From assembly GCF_024296665.1 (NCBI RefSeq), contig NZ_CP100762.1:1736001-1800000 (forward strand): a DNA stretch of 64,000 bases. The letters are read 5' to 3'. This DNA is from Salinilacihabitans rarus. GTDB lineage: Archaea; Halobacteriota; Halobacteria; Halobacteriales; Natrialbaceae. A program made the position numbers and the translations under genes. Positions 1 to 8,924 of this stretch are shown here, in pieces. The notes under the pieces were generated by a model. It had not been told where the DNA came from, did not search any database, and saw only the letters and a program-made list of their open reading frames with translations. The first letter of the stretch is position 1, and every line of letters begins with the position of its first letter.

Positions 1-44
1 AGAACGCACCGATAACCGAACCCGTCTCGTCGGCCAGCGAGCGC

Positions 45-863
45 TCACTGGTCGGGTTCGGTCTTCTCGATAAGCGGGTGGTGGGCGTAGTCGTTGATCG
101 TGACGTCCGCGAGCGAGCGGAGTCCGCCGAGACGGGCTACTCGTTGGAACCCCAGTTCTCCGACCTCGTCCGGAGGGACATCGAGTACGTACGCGAGCGC
201 GCGGTCGGTGTCGAGTTGGCGAGCGGCGAGCGCGCGGTGGTGTCCGTCGACGAGAAACAGCTTCGAGCCGTACGAGACGACGATGAGCGGTTCCGCGAGG
301 CCGTTTTGTAGCTCGTACTTGCGCCCTTCGAGTTCGTCCGCGTACACCTCCCGCTGGGTCGGAACGAGCGACCCGACGGGCACGTCCCGTTCGGTGACGT
401 CGATCGACGTCTCGTAGTTCCGTTCCAGCATCTCGCGGGTACTCTCGACTTTGGTAGGCGTCGTCCGCTCGATCTGGCTCCTGACGGCGTCGCCGTTGGA
501 AAAGATCCCGAGTAACGCCCCCGCGTCGTCGACGACGGGGAGAAACTGGTGGCCCGTACGGAAGATGACGCGCGCCGCGTTTTTCACGGTCATCTCGGGA
601 CGGACGACGACGAGTTCCCGGCTCATGACGTCCTCGACCAGCGCGTCGCCGGACACCTCCAGGAGGTCGATCGCACCGACGAACCCGAGGAGGTCCCGAT
701 CGTCGCCGACGACGGGGAGCCCGGCGTACTGTACGCCCCCTTTCAGCCGGTCGACCACGTCCGTCACCCACGCGTCCGGGCCGACGGTGTCGACGTCGGT
801 CGTCATGTACTCGTCGACCCGAACCTCGTCGAATTCCAGCAGCGACGTGCGGTTCGGCCTCAT
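45..863 (-). CDS. CBS-pair protein with C-terminal ParB-like domain
   Basis: The 272-residue product starts with two CBS motifs (about residues 18-70 and 75-130; GLPVVGDD and FLPVVDDAGALLGIF are typical cores), the pair that usually binds adenine nucleotides. Residues 155-235 look like a ParB/sulfiredoxin-like fold: a PVGSLVPTQ strand and the signature VDGHHRALAAR. CBS pairs normally sense energy charge, so the protein may couple a nucleotide signal to a ParB-like nucleotide-binding or nuclease module; that coupling is inference. The ATG at 863 is preceded by GC-rich spacer. No operon partner is visible, as the next gene on this strand lies about 130 bp upstream. Substrate unknown. Confidence 0.85.
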   Translation of the reverse strand: MRPNRTSLLEFDEVRVDEYMTTDVDTVGPDAWVTDVVDRLKGGVQYAGLPVVGDDRDLLGFVGAIDLLEVSGDALVEDVMSRELVVVRPEMTVKNAARVIFRTGHQFLPVVDDAGALLGIFSNGDAVRSQIERTTPTKVESTREMLERNYETSIDVTERDVPVGSLVPTQREVYADELEGRKYELQNGLAEPLIVVSYGSKLFLVDGHHRALAARQLDTDRALAYVLDVPPDEVGELGFQRVARLGGLRSLADVTINDYAHHPLIEKTEPDQ

Positions 864-993
864 CTCGAATGGGCGTTATCCGCGTTCGAGTCCCGCACGC
901 GCCCGATAATTGTACTCACGTGCGCTGAAAGAGACCGCGCTCCGAAAAAGGCTTCGGCGGTGCCGATCCCGTCGGGGCCGATCCGACTCGACC

Positions 994-2019
994 TCAGCAG
1001 AACTCCTCCAGCGTCGTCTGGTCGCGCTTGAGCGGCCGCGCCCGGTAGCCGTGTTCGGTCTCCAGGACGTCCGCGAACGCCTCGGCGAAGCCGTGGTGGG
1101 TGTAGACGACGTCGGGGTCGATCGCCCGGACGGTCGCGAGCAGTTCGTCGAAGTCGCAGTGGTCAGTCAGCGGGAACGTCGCGTCGTAGTTCCCGCGGTA
1201 GCGGTAGGAGTCGTCGACGGCCCACCCGGAGAAACCGGCTTTCAGCCCGCCCGTCCGGTCGACCAGCCGCTCGACCCACTCCGACCGGGACTGGTTCGAC
1301 GGCAGGATCACGACCTCGTCGGTCAGCTCCGCGAGGTCGCCGTCCTCGTAGGGTCGGCCCGCGAACGCGAGGTCGCCGCCGGTCGCCGCCTCGATGGCGC
1401 GGTTCACGCGGTCGATCGAGTCCGAGACGAGGACGTCCCGGCCGGTCGCCTCGCTCGCGAGGTACTGGAGCTTCTGGGCCCGCCCGAGCGAGTAGCCGAA
1501 CAGAAAGAGCGGCCGGTCGTCGTGCTCGCGGAGCCAGTCGCGGATCTCGCCTTCGAGGTCCGCCTGCGCCGGGAACCGGTACTCGGGGCGGCCGTAGGTC
1601 GTCTCCATCACCAGCACGTCGGCGGCGACGGCCTCGGGGTCGAACCCGTCGAGGTACCAGCGGTCGCGCGTGGAGAAGTCGCCGGTGTAACAGTAGCGCC
1701 GGCCGTCCTCGCCCTCGAACAGCGCCGCACGGGAGCCGACGACGTGGCCGGCGGGGACGAGGTCGATCCCCGGGGCCTCCTCGACGAACTCGACGGCGAC
1801 GCCCGTCCGGGCGGCCGCGATGGCCGCCGTCGCGGCCGAGCAGACGACCGTCCCCGGACTCGACCGGAGGGTGTGGTCGGCGTGGGCGTGGCTGACCACG
1901 TTGACGTCACCGACCGCGCGCCTCGCGTCGGCGACGACGCGCCTGCCCACGTCGAAGTGGATGCCGTCGCGGCGCCTGACGGTTCCCACGCCCGCACCCG
2001 AACCGGATCGCTCGCTCAC
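994..2019 (-). CDS. MBL-fold nuclease-like protein (beta-CASP/CPSF-like)
   Basis: A metallo-beta-lactamase fold protein of about 341 residues. The metal-binding motif HAHADH lies near the N-terminus, GDFSTRD supplies the bridging Asp, and DHCDFDEL near the C-terminus supplies a late His. The family includes RNA 3'-end processing exonucleases and DNA ligase-associated exonucleases, and haloarchaeal members are commonly labelled mRNA 3'-end processing factor-like. The start is uncertain: the frame stays open to a GTG at 2031, and I prefer GTG 2019 (GTGAGCGAG, a usual haloarchaeal start context); GTG 1989 is also possible. It is divergent from the acylphosphatase gene. The family is firm, but nuclease activity and substrate are inferred. 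Confidence 0.85.
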   Translation of the reverse strand: MSERSGSGAGVGTVRRRDGIHFDVGRRVVADARRAVGDVNVVSHAHADHTLRSSPGTVVCSAATAAIAAARTGVAVEFVEEAPGIDLVPAGHVVGSRAALFEGEDGRRYCYTGDFSTRDRWYLDGFDPEAVAADVLVMETTYGRPEYRFPAQADLEGEIRDWLREHDDRPLFLFGYSLGRAQKLQYLASEATGRDVLVSDSIDRVNRAIEAATGGDLAFAGRPYEDGDLAELTDEVVILPSNQSRSEWVERLVDRTGGLKAGFSGWAVDDSYRYRGNYDATFPLTDHCDFDELLATVRAIDPDVVYTHHGFAEAFADVLETEHGYRARPLKRDQTTLEEFC

Positions 2020-2100
2020 TGGCGGGACCACGGGCTCGAACTACCTCCGCCTGTCGGTCGCGGAGCCGGATTTTTGTCGCTCCCGCGCGATGGATCGCGT

Positions 2101-2379
2101 ATGAGCGATCGAACCCGCGTACACGTCTTCGTCTCCGGAACGGTACAGGGCGTCTTCTACCGCGCGACGACCCGCGACACGGCCCGCGAGCGGGGCGTCG
2201 ACGGCTGGGTGAAGAACCTCCCCGACGGCCGCGTCGAGGCGGTCTTCGAGGGGCCCGCCGACGCCGTCGAGGGGATGGTCGAGTGGTGCCACGAGGGCAG
2301 CCCCGCGGCCGACGTCGAGGACGTCGAGGCCGAGTACGAGGAGCCACGGGGCGAGGACGGGTTCGAGATCAGGTACTGA
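2101..2379 (+). CDS. acyP: Acylphosphatase
   Basis: A 92-residue protein of normal acylphosphatase length. The N-terminal run VHVFVSGTVQGVFYRATTRD carries the phosphate-binding loop and catalytic Arg (VQGVFYR), and the later GWVKNLPDGRVEAVFEG block carries the catalytic Asn. The family hydrolyses the carboxyl-phosphate bond of acylphosphates such as 1,3-bisphosphoglycerate or carbamoyl phosphate in the cytoplasm. ATG 2101 (ATGAGCGATCG) is the only start that gives family length; a much longer open frame upstream is a shadow of the opposite-strand gene. It stands alone between two minus-strand genes. Confidence 0.95.
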   Translation: MSDRTRVHVFVSGTVQGVFYRATTRDTARERGVDGWVKNLPDGRVEAVFEGPADAVEGMVEWCHEGSPAADVEDVEAEYEEPRGEDGFEIRY

Positions 2380-2396
2380 GCGGGCGGCCGCGGGGG

Positions 2397-2933
2397 TCAG
2401 GGCTCCGCGTTCGAACCGCTGTCGTTTTCCTCGTTCGTCTCGCCGGCCCGCCGGGCGGCGTCGAGCCACGGCGGTTCCTCGGTGTGGTCCCACCGCGCCC
2501 AGTCGGCCTTCTCGCCGGCGTAGTAGGCGCGGTAGGCGCCGACGGGGTCGCCGGGCCGTCTGTACTCGTCGGGCATCGCCTGCGGCCGGGGCGTCGGCTC
2601 CGCGGCGGGGAAGTCGATCGCCCCGGGATCGATCCGCTCGATCACGAGCCAGCTGGCGTGGTGGTCGTCGTTCCCGTAGCGCTCGCGGAACTCGGCGTCG
2701 AGCGCCCGGGCGTGCTCGCGCAGGCGCAGCCAGTTGGCCCGCGACTCGCCGGCCCAGACCGTGACGGGGTGGCCGGTGTGGGTCGGCCGGTAGAGGAACG
2801 CCGCGTCGTACCCGTTCGCCCGCGCCGCGGTACACAGCACCTGCGCGGCTTCGAGCAGCATCTTGTTCACGTGCTGGTCGCAGTGGTAGCGGGCGGCCAG
2901 TCGCGGGTCCTCGTCGAGCCAGAAGACGTTCAC
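2397..2933 (-). CDS. Conserved hypothetical protein, phage endonuclease V-like N-terminus
   Basis: A 178-residue protein opening with MNVFWLDEDP and CDQHVNKMLLEAAQVLC, a pattern I associate with a small phage/archaeal family related to pyrimidine-dimer glycosylase-like proteins. Conserved-looking features are His and Cys in YHCDQHV, PTHTGHPVTVW, and a C-terminal aromatic stretch (YRAYYAGEKADWARW). The last 20 residues are a low-complexity acidic tail. Enzymatic activity cannot be established from sequence alone. It converges with acyP, leaving 17 bp between the stop codons. Confidence 0.7.
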   Translation of the reverse strand: MNVFWLDEDPRLAARYHCDQHVNKMLLEAAQVLCTAARANGYDAAFLYRPTHTGHPVTVWAGESRANWLRLREHARALDAEFRERYGNDDHHASWLVIERIDPGAIDFPAAEPTPRPQAMPDEYRRPGDPVGAYRAYYAGEKADWARWDHTEEPPWLDAARRAGETNEENDSGSNAEP

Positions 2934-3008
2934 GGGCGAGCTATGTCGGGAAGCGGGTTGAGTCCGTCGTCCGCAATCTTCAACGACCGTCCCGCCGAAC
3001 GCTCGGGT

Positions 3009-4436
3009 ATGATCACTGGCGAGCGGATGGCCGCCGTCGACGAGAACGCGGCGGCGCTGGGGGTGTCACGAAAGCAGTTGATGGAGTCGAGCGGGAACGC
3101 CGTCGCCCGCGCCGTCCGGGCGGTCGCCGACCCCGGCGCGCGGGTCGTCGTCGTCGCCGGCCGGGGCAACAACGGCGGGGACGCCTTCGTCGCCGCACGG
3201 TTCCTCGACGAGTACGACGTCACCACCTACCTGCTCGGGCGCGCGGCGACTATCGGAACCGACATCGCCCGCGAGAACTGGGCGGCGCTCGACGCCGGCG
3301 ACTACGACGTCCGCGAGGTGACCGACTCGCGGAATTTCGACCTGCCCGACTGTGACGTGGTCGTCGACGCGATGCTCGGGACGGGGATCAGCGGCGACCT
3401 CCGCGAACCCGCGGCGACCGCGGCGCGGGCGATAAACGAAGCCGACGCGACGGTCGTCGCCGTCGACGTCCCCTCGGGGTTCGACGCCGACGCGGGCGAG
3501 CACGCCAAAAACGGCGTCGAGGCCGACCGCGTCGTCACTTTCCACGACGCCAAACCGGGGCTCGACGCCCTCGACGCCGACGTGACGGTCGCGAACATCG
3601 GCATCCCGGCGGCGGCCGAGCGGTTCGTCGGGCCGGGGGACGTCCGACTCGCACGCCCGACCGACCGCGAGGGACGTCCCTACGTCGTCGGCGGCGGGCC
3701 CTACACCGGCGCGCCGGCGCTGGCCGCGCAGGCCGCGTTACGGGCCGGGGCCGAACTCCCCTTCGTCGCCGCGCCCGAGGCGGTCGCGGGCGAAATCCAG
3801 GGCTACGCCGAGGACCTGATCGTTCAGGCCTACGAGGGCGAGCACCTCACGCCCGAGCGGGTCGACGACCTCGTCGCGACGGCCCACCGGTACGGGAACG
3901 TCGTCGTCCTCGGCCCCGGCCTCGGAACCGACGCCGAGACCCGCGAGGCGGTCCGCGCGTTCCTCGAATCGTTCGCCGGCCGGGCGGTCGTCGACGCGGA
4001 CGCGCTCCGGGTCGTCCCCGAGGTCGAGACCGAGGCGACGCTGATCTGCACGCCCAACCGCGGCGAACTGGCGGCGATGGGCGGCCCCGACGTCGACGAC
4101 CTCCGGGCGGCGGCCGACGAGATCGAGGCGTTCGCGGCCGACCTCGGCCACGTCGTGCTCGCGAAGGGCGCCGACGACGTGATCACCGACGGCGAGCGGA
4201 CCCGGATCAGCCGCTCCGGTACGGTCGGCATGAAAGTCGGCGGGACCGGCGACACGCTCGCCGGCATCGTCGCGGCGCTGTTCGAGGCCGCGGCCCCCCT
4301 CGACGCCGCGGCGGCGGCCGCCCGCGTCAACGGCGTCGCCGGCGAGCGACTGGCCGCGGACGACGGGCACGGCTTCCTCGCGTCGGACCTGCTCGAGGCG
4401 ATTCCGGCGGCCCTGTGGGGTGTGGACGATGTCTGA
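3009..4436 (+). CDS. nnr: Bifunctional NAD(P)HX epimerase/dehydratase
   Basis: A 475-residue fusion that repairs hydrated NAD(P)H. The N-terminal YjeF_N half (residues 1 to about 215) has the epimerase signature AGRGNNGGDAFVAAR and MLGTGISGDLREP. The C-terminal ribokinase-like half has VLGPGLG, CTPNRGELAAM and GGTGDTLAGIVAAL, the last being the nucleotide-binding and catalytic loop of ADP-dependent NAD(P)HX dehydratase. ATG 3009 is chosen because it aligns with the family N-terminus MITGERMAAVDENA; the frame is open much further upstream only because of high GC. The 3' end overlaps moaC by 8 bp, so the two are probably one transcript. Confidence 0.95.
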   Translation: MITGERMAAVDENAAALGVSRKQLMESSGNAVARAVRAVADPGARVVVVAGRGNNGGDAFVAARFLDEYDVTTYLLGRAATIGTDIARENWAALDAGDYDVREVTDSRNFDLPDCDVVVDAMLGTGISGDLREPAATAARAINEADATVVAVDVPSGFDADAGEHAKNGVEADRVVTFHDAKPGLDALDADVTVANIGIPAAAERFVGPGDVRLARPTDREGRPYVVGGGPYTGAPALAAQAALRAGAELPFVAAPEAVAGEIQGYAEDLIVQAYEGEHLTPERVDDLVATAHRYGNVVVLGPGLGTDAETREAVRAFLESFAGRAVVDADALRVVPEVETEATLICTPNRGELAAMGGPDVDDLRAAADEIEAFAADLGHVVLAKGADDVITDGERTRISRSGTVGMKVGGTGDTLAGIVAALFEAAAPLDAAAAAARVNGVAGERLAADDGHGFLASDLLEAIPAALWGVDDV

Positions 4437-4920
4437 GGGCGACGGCGCGGACGAGTTGACGCACACGACTGCGGAGGGCGACGTCCAGATGGTCGACGTC
4501 GGGGACAAACCCGACACGAAGCGGCGTGCGGTCGCCGCCGGCGAGATCCACCTGCGGCCGTCGACGATCGAGGCGATCCGCGCCGACGAGGTCGGCAAGG
4601 GCGACGTGCTCGCCACCGCGCGCGTGGGGGCGATTCAGGCCGTCAAGCACACGTGGGAGACGATCCCGATGTGCCACGCGATCCCGATCACGAACGTCGA
4701 CACGGCGTTCGACGTCGGCGAGGCCCGGATCGAACTCGAGGTGACAGTCGAGACGACCGGCAAGACTGGCTGCGAGATGGAGGCTCTGGAGGGGGTGACC
4801 ACGGGGTTGAACGTCGTCTGGGACATGGTGAAAGCCGTCGAGAAGGACGACGACGGCCAGTATCCGGCGACGCGGATCGAGGACGTGCGGGTGCTAGAGA
4901 AGGAGAAACGCGAGCCCTAG
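4429..4920 (+). CDS. moaC: Cyclic pyranopterin monophosphate synthase MoaC
   Basis: A 163-residue MoaC, which acts after MoaA in molybdenum cofactor synthesis to make cyclic pyranopterin monophosphate. Diagnostic blocks are MVDVGDKPDTKRRAVAAG at the N-terminus, the active-site IPMCHAIPI, and GCEMEALEGVTTGLNVVWDMVKAVEKD. ATG 4429 lies inside the end of nnr (8-bp overlap); a GTG nine bases upstream is a weaker alternative. Its product is needed for the molybdopterin of the two DmsA-type reductases further right, although the genes are not adjacent. The stop overlaps by three bases that of the convergent DUF7344 gene. Confidence 0.96.
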   Translation: MSEGDGADELTHTTAEGDVQMVDVGDKPDTKRRAVAAGEIHLRPSTIEAIRADEVGKGDVLATARVGAIQAVKHTWETIPMCHAIPITNVDTAFDVGEARIELEVTVETTGKTGCEMEALEGVTTGLNVVWDMVKAVEKDDDGQYPATRIEDVRVLEKEKREP

Positions 4921-5330
4921 ATGTCATACTCGACGTCCGCACACGTGCTGACGAGTTCTTCGAGGGCCGCCGGCGGGTCGCGGTACCTGACGGCGCCGGA
5001 CCGGCCGTCGTACTCGACGACCCTCGCGTCGGCCAGTTTCGGGAGGTGGACGTGGAAGAGGTCGACGGTCACCGGGGCGTAGTCGGCGTCGGTCACCTCG
5101 TCGACGGGGACGTCCTCCTCGACCGCGGCGATCCAGCGGGCGAGCGTCTCCATCGTGGCGCGCTCGCGGCGCCGCAGGTAGTAGAGGGCGAGGCGTCGGC
5201 GTCGGTGGGCGAGCGCTCCGAGGTAGTCGTCGACGCGGACCTGCAGGCCCCCCGACGCCGGTCGCGGCGGCGGGTCTCGCGGGACGTTCGCTCCCCCGTC
5301 CCCGCCCCGGTCGTCGGCGTCGTCGCTCAT
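4917..5330 (-). CDS. DUF7344-type winged-helix regulator
   Basis: A 137-residue haloarchaeal small regulator. After a low-complexity N-terminal 30 residues comes a winged-helix core: YLGALAHRRRRLALYYLRRRERATMETLARWIAA, then VDLFHVHLPKLADARVVEYDGRSGAVRYRD as recognition helix and wing. The LYHxHLPKL-like signature (here DLFHVHLPKL) marks the DUF7344 family, which I infer to be DNA-binding. A second member lies at 52335-52883. No membrane segment is present in this one. Target genes unknown. Confidence 0.85.
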   Translation of the reverse strand: MSDDADDRGGDGGANVPRDPPPRPASGGLQVRVDDYLGALAHRRRRLALYYLRRRERATMETLARWIAAVEEDVPVDEVTDADYAPVTVDLFHVHLPKLADARVVEYDGRSGAVRYRDPPAALEELVSTCADVEYDI

Positions 5331-5442
5331 CGTCGTACCCGTTCGACGCCCGCGGCCTTAAGCGGTCGCTCCGTCAGGGTTTCTGACCTGACCGGGCCGA
5401 CGCGGCGACGGGTATTCATTTGTCGGGCTCGAAAGGAGGGTC

Positions 5443-6717
5443 ATGACCAGCGACGGGTCCCCTGGCGACGATCGGGGATTCGACGGGACGTCGACGCTCG
5501 CCCCCGAACTGGTACTGGCGGTCGCCGACGCCGCGGGGTGTGACCCGCTCGACCTGCCGGTGCTCAACGGGGTCGTGGATCCGGACGCGCTCGAAGCGCT
5601 GTTCGTCGCGCCGGGGCACGGCGACGCGCCGGGACGCGGCGACGCGACGGGGCGGCCGACGGCCGTCGTCGCGCTCGCGCTCGGCGACCGCGTCGCGACC
5701 GTCGACAGCGACGGTTCGCTGTCGGTGGTGGCGTCCGGAACCGACGTCGAGGAGGCGCTGGGGGTCGTCGACGAGGCGACGGTCCACGCCGTACGCCACG
5801 ACTGGGACGAGTCGCAGTCGCTCCACGCCACCGTCGTCCGGACGGTAGTCGCCGCCACGGATGCCGATCCGGTCGCCGTCCGCGGCGCGCTCGGCGACGT
5901 CGTCGACGCGAGCGCGCTCGACGCGCTGTTCCGGCCGCGCGCGAACGGTACCCCACGCGGCGAGGGCGCGCTCCGCCTGCCGTTTCGCGAGCACGACGTC
6001 GTGGTCCGCAGCGACGGGCTGGTCGCGCTCCAGCCGACGCTCGCGCGGATCAAGCACACCGGGGGGAACCTGCTCGTCGTCGGCTCGGTCCCCCGCGAGG
6101 TAAGCGACGGGACGAGCGAGGCGCTGCTCGGCACCGATCCGGACCGCTCGCGCGTCGTCGCCGTCGACGGCCGCCACGTGGGCACCGCCTTCGGCAGGCT
6201 CGCGGCCGTCGACGCGGCCCCCTCGCGATCGATCGTCGTCGACTACGGCGACGACGGCCGGTCGGTCGCGGCGACGCCGTCGACGACCCGCCGGCCGCCG
6301 GTCCGCGCCGTCGACGGCGACCTCGCGAAACTGACCGCGGCGATCGTCGACTCCGTCGACGACCTCGAACGCGGCTGCGACGGCTTCGCGCCCGGTCAGC
6401 TTCGCTTCTGTCTCGACTCGCTCGGCTCGATCGAGTCCCGCCACGGCCGGGACGAGGTACGGACCCTCCTGGAGACGGTCTGCGAGCGGATCGAGCGCGC
6501 GTCCGGCATCGGCCACTTCGTCCTGCTCGCCGACCGGGACTCCGAACACGTCCGCGCCGTCGAGGACCTGTTCGACGTCGTCGTCGAACTCCGCGCCGGC
6601 GTCGACGGCCCCCAGCAGCGCTGGCACCTGCGCGAGACGGGCCACTCGACGGCGTGGTTCCCGGCGACGCCCGAGGCGGAGGAGGGGGACGCGAGTACCG
6701 GGGGGCATCGGCCGTGA
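5443..6717 (+). CDS. Tandem HalOD1 domains fused to DUF7504-type RecA-like domain
   Basis: A 424-residue protein with two N-terminal copies of the haloarchaeal output domain HalOD1. The first (about residues 20-105) begins LVLAVADAAGCDPLDLPVL; the second (about 125-200) has VVAATDADPVAVRGALGDVV and then FREHDVVVRSDG. From about residue 205 there is a RecA/KaiC-like region (HTGGNLLVVGSVP, SRSIVVDYGDD, LRFCLDSLGSI, FVLLADRD, QQRWHLRETG) that matches the DUF7504 or HTR-like family as I know it. No canonical Walker A lysine is visible in the GGNLLVVGSVP loop, so ATP hydrolysis is doubtful. The stop overlaps the GTG start of the CHAT gene by 4 bp, implying coupled translation. Confidence 0.82.
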   Translation: MTSDGSPGDDRGFDGTSTLAPELVLAVADAAGCDPLDLPVLNGVVDPDALEALFVAPGHGDAPGRGDATGRPTAVVALALGDRVATVDSDGSLSVVASGTDVEEALGVVDEATVHAVRHDWDESQSLHATVVRTVVAATDADPVAVRGALGDVVDASALDALFRPRANGTPRGEGALRLPFREHDVVVRSDGLVALQPTLARIKHTGGNLLVVGSVPREVSDGTSEALLGTDPDRSRVVAVDGRHVGTAFGRLAAVDAAPSRSIVVDYGDDGRSVAATPSTTRRPPVRAVDGDLAKLTAAIVDSVDDLERGCDGFAPGQLRFCLDSLGSIESRHGRDEVRTLLETVCERIERASGIGHFVLLADRDSEHVRAVEDLFDVVVELRAGVDGPQQRWHLRETGHSTAWFPATPEAEEGDASTGGHRP

Positions 6718-8810
6718 AACCGACGTTTCGCTCCCGGGCGGAGCCGCCGGGGCTGGTGATCCGCGACCCCGTTCAGGGGCGGCAGTTCCCGCTGGAGACG
6801 GCCGCGCCCGTCGAGCCCCGCCCGTCGGCGCGCGACCGCTTTCGCTTCCCGGTCGACGCCGCCGCGACGATCGACGCCGACCGGATCGACCTCCCGCTTG
6901 TCGTCGCGACGTACGTCCGCGACGCCGACGGCGACCTCGTCGCGGAGGCCGAACACTTCGCCTACGAGGAACTGCCCCCCGGCGAGTACGTCGTCGAACT
7001 GATGGCGCCGATCAAACTCTACCTCCGGGTCGAGGGCGCGCTGACGGTCGCGTCGTCGGCCGACCACCTGCGCCTCGAAGCCGACGGCGACGCGCCCGTG
7101 GAGGTCGGCGCGCGCTCGAACCACCGCCGGCCGCCCGCGACGGTGACGACGACCGCCGACCCCGAGGACCTGCTGGCCGCGGTGTCGACGTTCGGCGCCG
7201 CGCTGAAGACGACCAGCCCGGAGCGGTCGCTCCCGTCGCTGCGGGGCCACCCGCCGCGGATCGAGCGGGGCGAGGCGCTTCGGATTCCCGAGGGGCTCGA
7301 CCCGCCGGAGACGGGGATCCGGATCGAACTCCCGCCGGAGCGAGCGGCGGTGTACGCCGCGAGCACCCTCGCGTACTACCTCGGCGCGACGGTCGAACCC
7401 GGTCCGGAGCCGCGACTCGTCGCCGACGGCGTCGACCGCCCGCTCGGCCGGCCCGGGCGGCCCCTCGAGGAGGCGGCCCGGGACCTCCTCGAACGGACGT
7501 TCCTCCTCGACTGCGTCGCCCGGACCGAGGGGCTCTACCGGGTCGACCTCCACGAGCGGCGCGAACTCGACGAGCGCGTCGACGTCGACTGGGCGGCGCT
7601 GTACGAGGCGTCGCCGGCCGAGCGCCTCCGGCGGTACCTGTCGATCCCCCGCGAGGCGGTGGCCGACCTCGTCCCGACGTGGCGGGTGGCGACGTACGCG
7701 ACGCCGGCGCCCGCGAACGACCGCCTGCTCCCGTTCGCCGTCAACGGCCTCTCGCCGGTCCGGACGTCGGCGGTCCGGCACGCGGCGGCCCCGGCCACGC
7801 GGGAGCGACTGGGCGTCGACGAGTTCCTCAGGTCGGCGGACGCGCCGTCGCGGGCCCGCGCGGACGCGCCGGGCGTCGAGCGCGACCGGGCCTCCGACGT
7901 CTCCTACGTCTCTTTCCCCTCGACGGACGCGCTGGAGGTGGCGTGGCTCGGCGAGGAGCGGCCGATCGGCGCGAACCACCTGCTCGAAGCGGGCTTCGAG
8001 AACAAACTCGCGCGCGGGCGGCCCGGCGCGGGGATCGACATCACCGTCGTCTGTAACGACCCGTCGATGAGCGCGGAGTACGACGGCGCCGACCGGTCGC
8101 TGTACGGCGACCGCGACGAGTTGCCGTTCGACGTCGACGTCCGCTACGACCTCTCCCGGGAGGAACTCGCGGACGTCCTCGCGGCCGACACCGACTTCCT
8201 GCACTACGTCGGCCACAGCGAGTCGACGGCGTTCGTCTGTCGCGACGGCCGCGTCGACGCCGGCGACCTCGACCGCGTCGGCCCCTACGCGTTCCTGCTC
8301 AACGGCTGTACCTCCTACGAGCAGGGGGTCCGGATGCTCGACGGCGGGAGCGTCGGCGGAATCGTCACCCACAGCGACGTCGGCAACGACGACGCGACGG
8401 CCATCGGGCGGTCGATCGCACGGCTGTTGAACGCCGGCTTCTCGCTGCGGGCCGCCCTCGAAATCGCGCGCGACCGCCGGACCGTCGGCACCCAGTACGT
8501 CGTCGTCGGCGACGGCGGCGCGCAGGTCGCCCAGAACGAGGCCGGCACGCCGGTCCGCTACCGGATCGACTCCCGCGCGGACGGCCGGTACGACCTGCGC
8601 GTCGAGACCTACCCTACCCTGGAGGCGGGGATGGGCGCGATGTACCTCCCCTACCTCGACGGCGTCGACACCCACTACCTGACCGGCGGGGCGTTACCGC
8701 CGTTTGCCGTCGACGCCGCGCAACTGGCGCGGTTCCTCGGCCTCGAGGAGGTGCCGGTCCTGTTCGACGGCGAGCGCCGCTGGTCGAGCGAGGTCGACGT
8801 GGCGGCCTGA
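6714..8810 (+). CDS. CHAT-domain (caspase-fold) protein
   Basis: A 698-residue protein starting at GTG 6714, inside the preceding stop (GTGA). The C-terminal third shows a CHAT protease pattern: FLHYVGHSEST with His497/His501, then DGRVDAGDLDRVGPYAFLLNGC with Cys532, followed by GGIVTHSDVGNDDATAIGRSIARLLNAGFSLRAALEIARD, which corresponds to the family's late strand and helix. The His-Cys pair is the expected dyad of caspase-like peptidases. About 480 N-terminal residues are beta-rich and unfamiliar to me (PPGEYVVELMAPIKLYLRVEG, GIRIELPPERAAVYAASTLAYYLGA). There is no signal peptide or membrane segment. Role inferred: a protease controlled by the coupled HalOD1/RecA-like protein. Confidence 0.8.
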   Translation: MKPTFRSRAEPPGLVIRDPVQGRQFPLETAAPVEPRPSARDRFRFPVDAAATIDADRIDLPLVVATYVRDADGDLVAEAEHFAYEELPPGEYVVELMAPIKLYLRVEGALTVASSADHLRLEADGDAPVEVGARSNHRRPPATVTTTADPEDLLAAVSTFGAALKTTSPERSLPSLRGHPPRIERGEALRIPEGLDPPETGIRIELPPERAAVYAASTLAYYLGATVEPGPEPRLVADGVDRPLGRPGRPLEEAARDLLERTFLLDCVARTEGLYRVDLHERRELDERVDVDWAALYEASPAERLRRYLSIPREAVADLVPTWRVATYATPAPANDRLLPFAVNGLSPVRTSAVRHAAAPATRERLGVDEFLRSADAPSRARADAPGVERDRASDVSYVSFPSTDALEVAWLGEERPIGANHLLEAGFENKLARGRPGAGIDITVVCNDPSMSAEYDGADRSLYGDRDELPFDVDVRYDLSREELADVLAADTDFLHYVGHSESTAFVCRDGRVDAGDLDRVGPYAFLLNGCTSYEQGVRMLDGGSVGGIVTHSDVGNDDATAIGRSIARLLNAGFSLRAALEIARDRRTVGTQYVVVGDGGAQVAQNEAGTPVRYRIDSRADGRYDLRVETYPTLEAGMGAMYLPYLDGVDTHYLTGGALPPFAVDAAQLARFLGLEEVPVLFDGERRWSSEVDVAA

Positions 8811-8924
8811 GCGAGTTCGCCCCGCACGACGCGGGGCGACACCCGTCGAACGGCGGACCGCCGTCTCGACTACCGAACGGGCGGGACCCGGAAAATCGGA
8901 GCGGCGTCGCCGGTCGACGCGCGA

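Noticed and set aside
910-2379. A 489-codon plus-strand open frame
   Set aside because: It is antisense to the MBL-fold gene over most of its length and composed of Arg/Val/Gly-rich shadow sequence; only its last 92 codons, the acylphosphatase, show family sequence.
6396-8675. A 759-codon minus-strand open frame over the HalOD1/CHAT pair
   Set aside because: GC-driven mirror of the plus-strand genes: Val/Asp/Arg-rich with no motif, and unrelated to haloarchaeal proteins I know.
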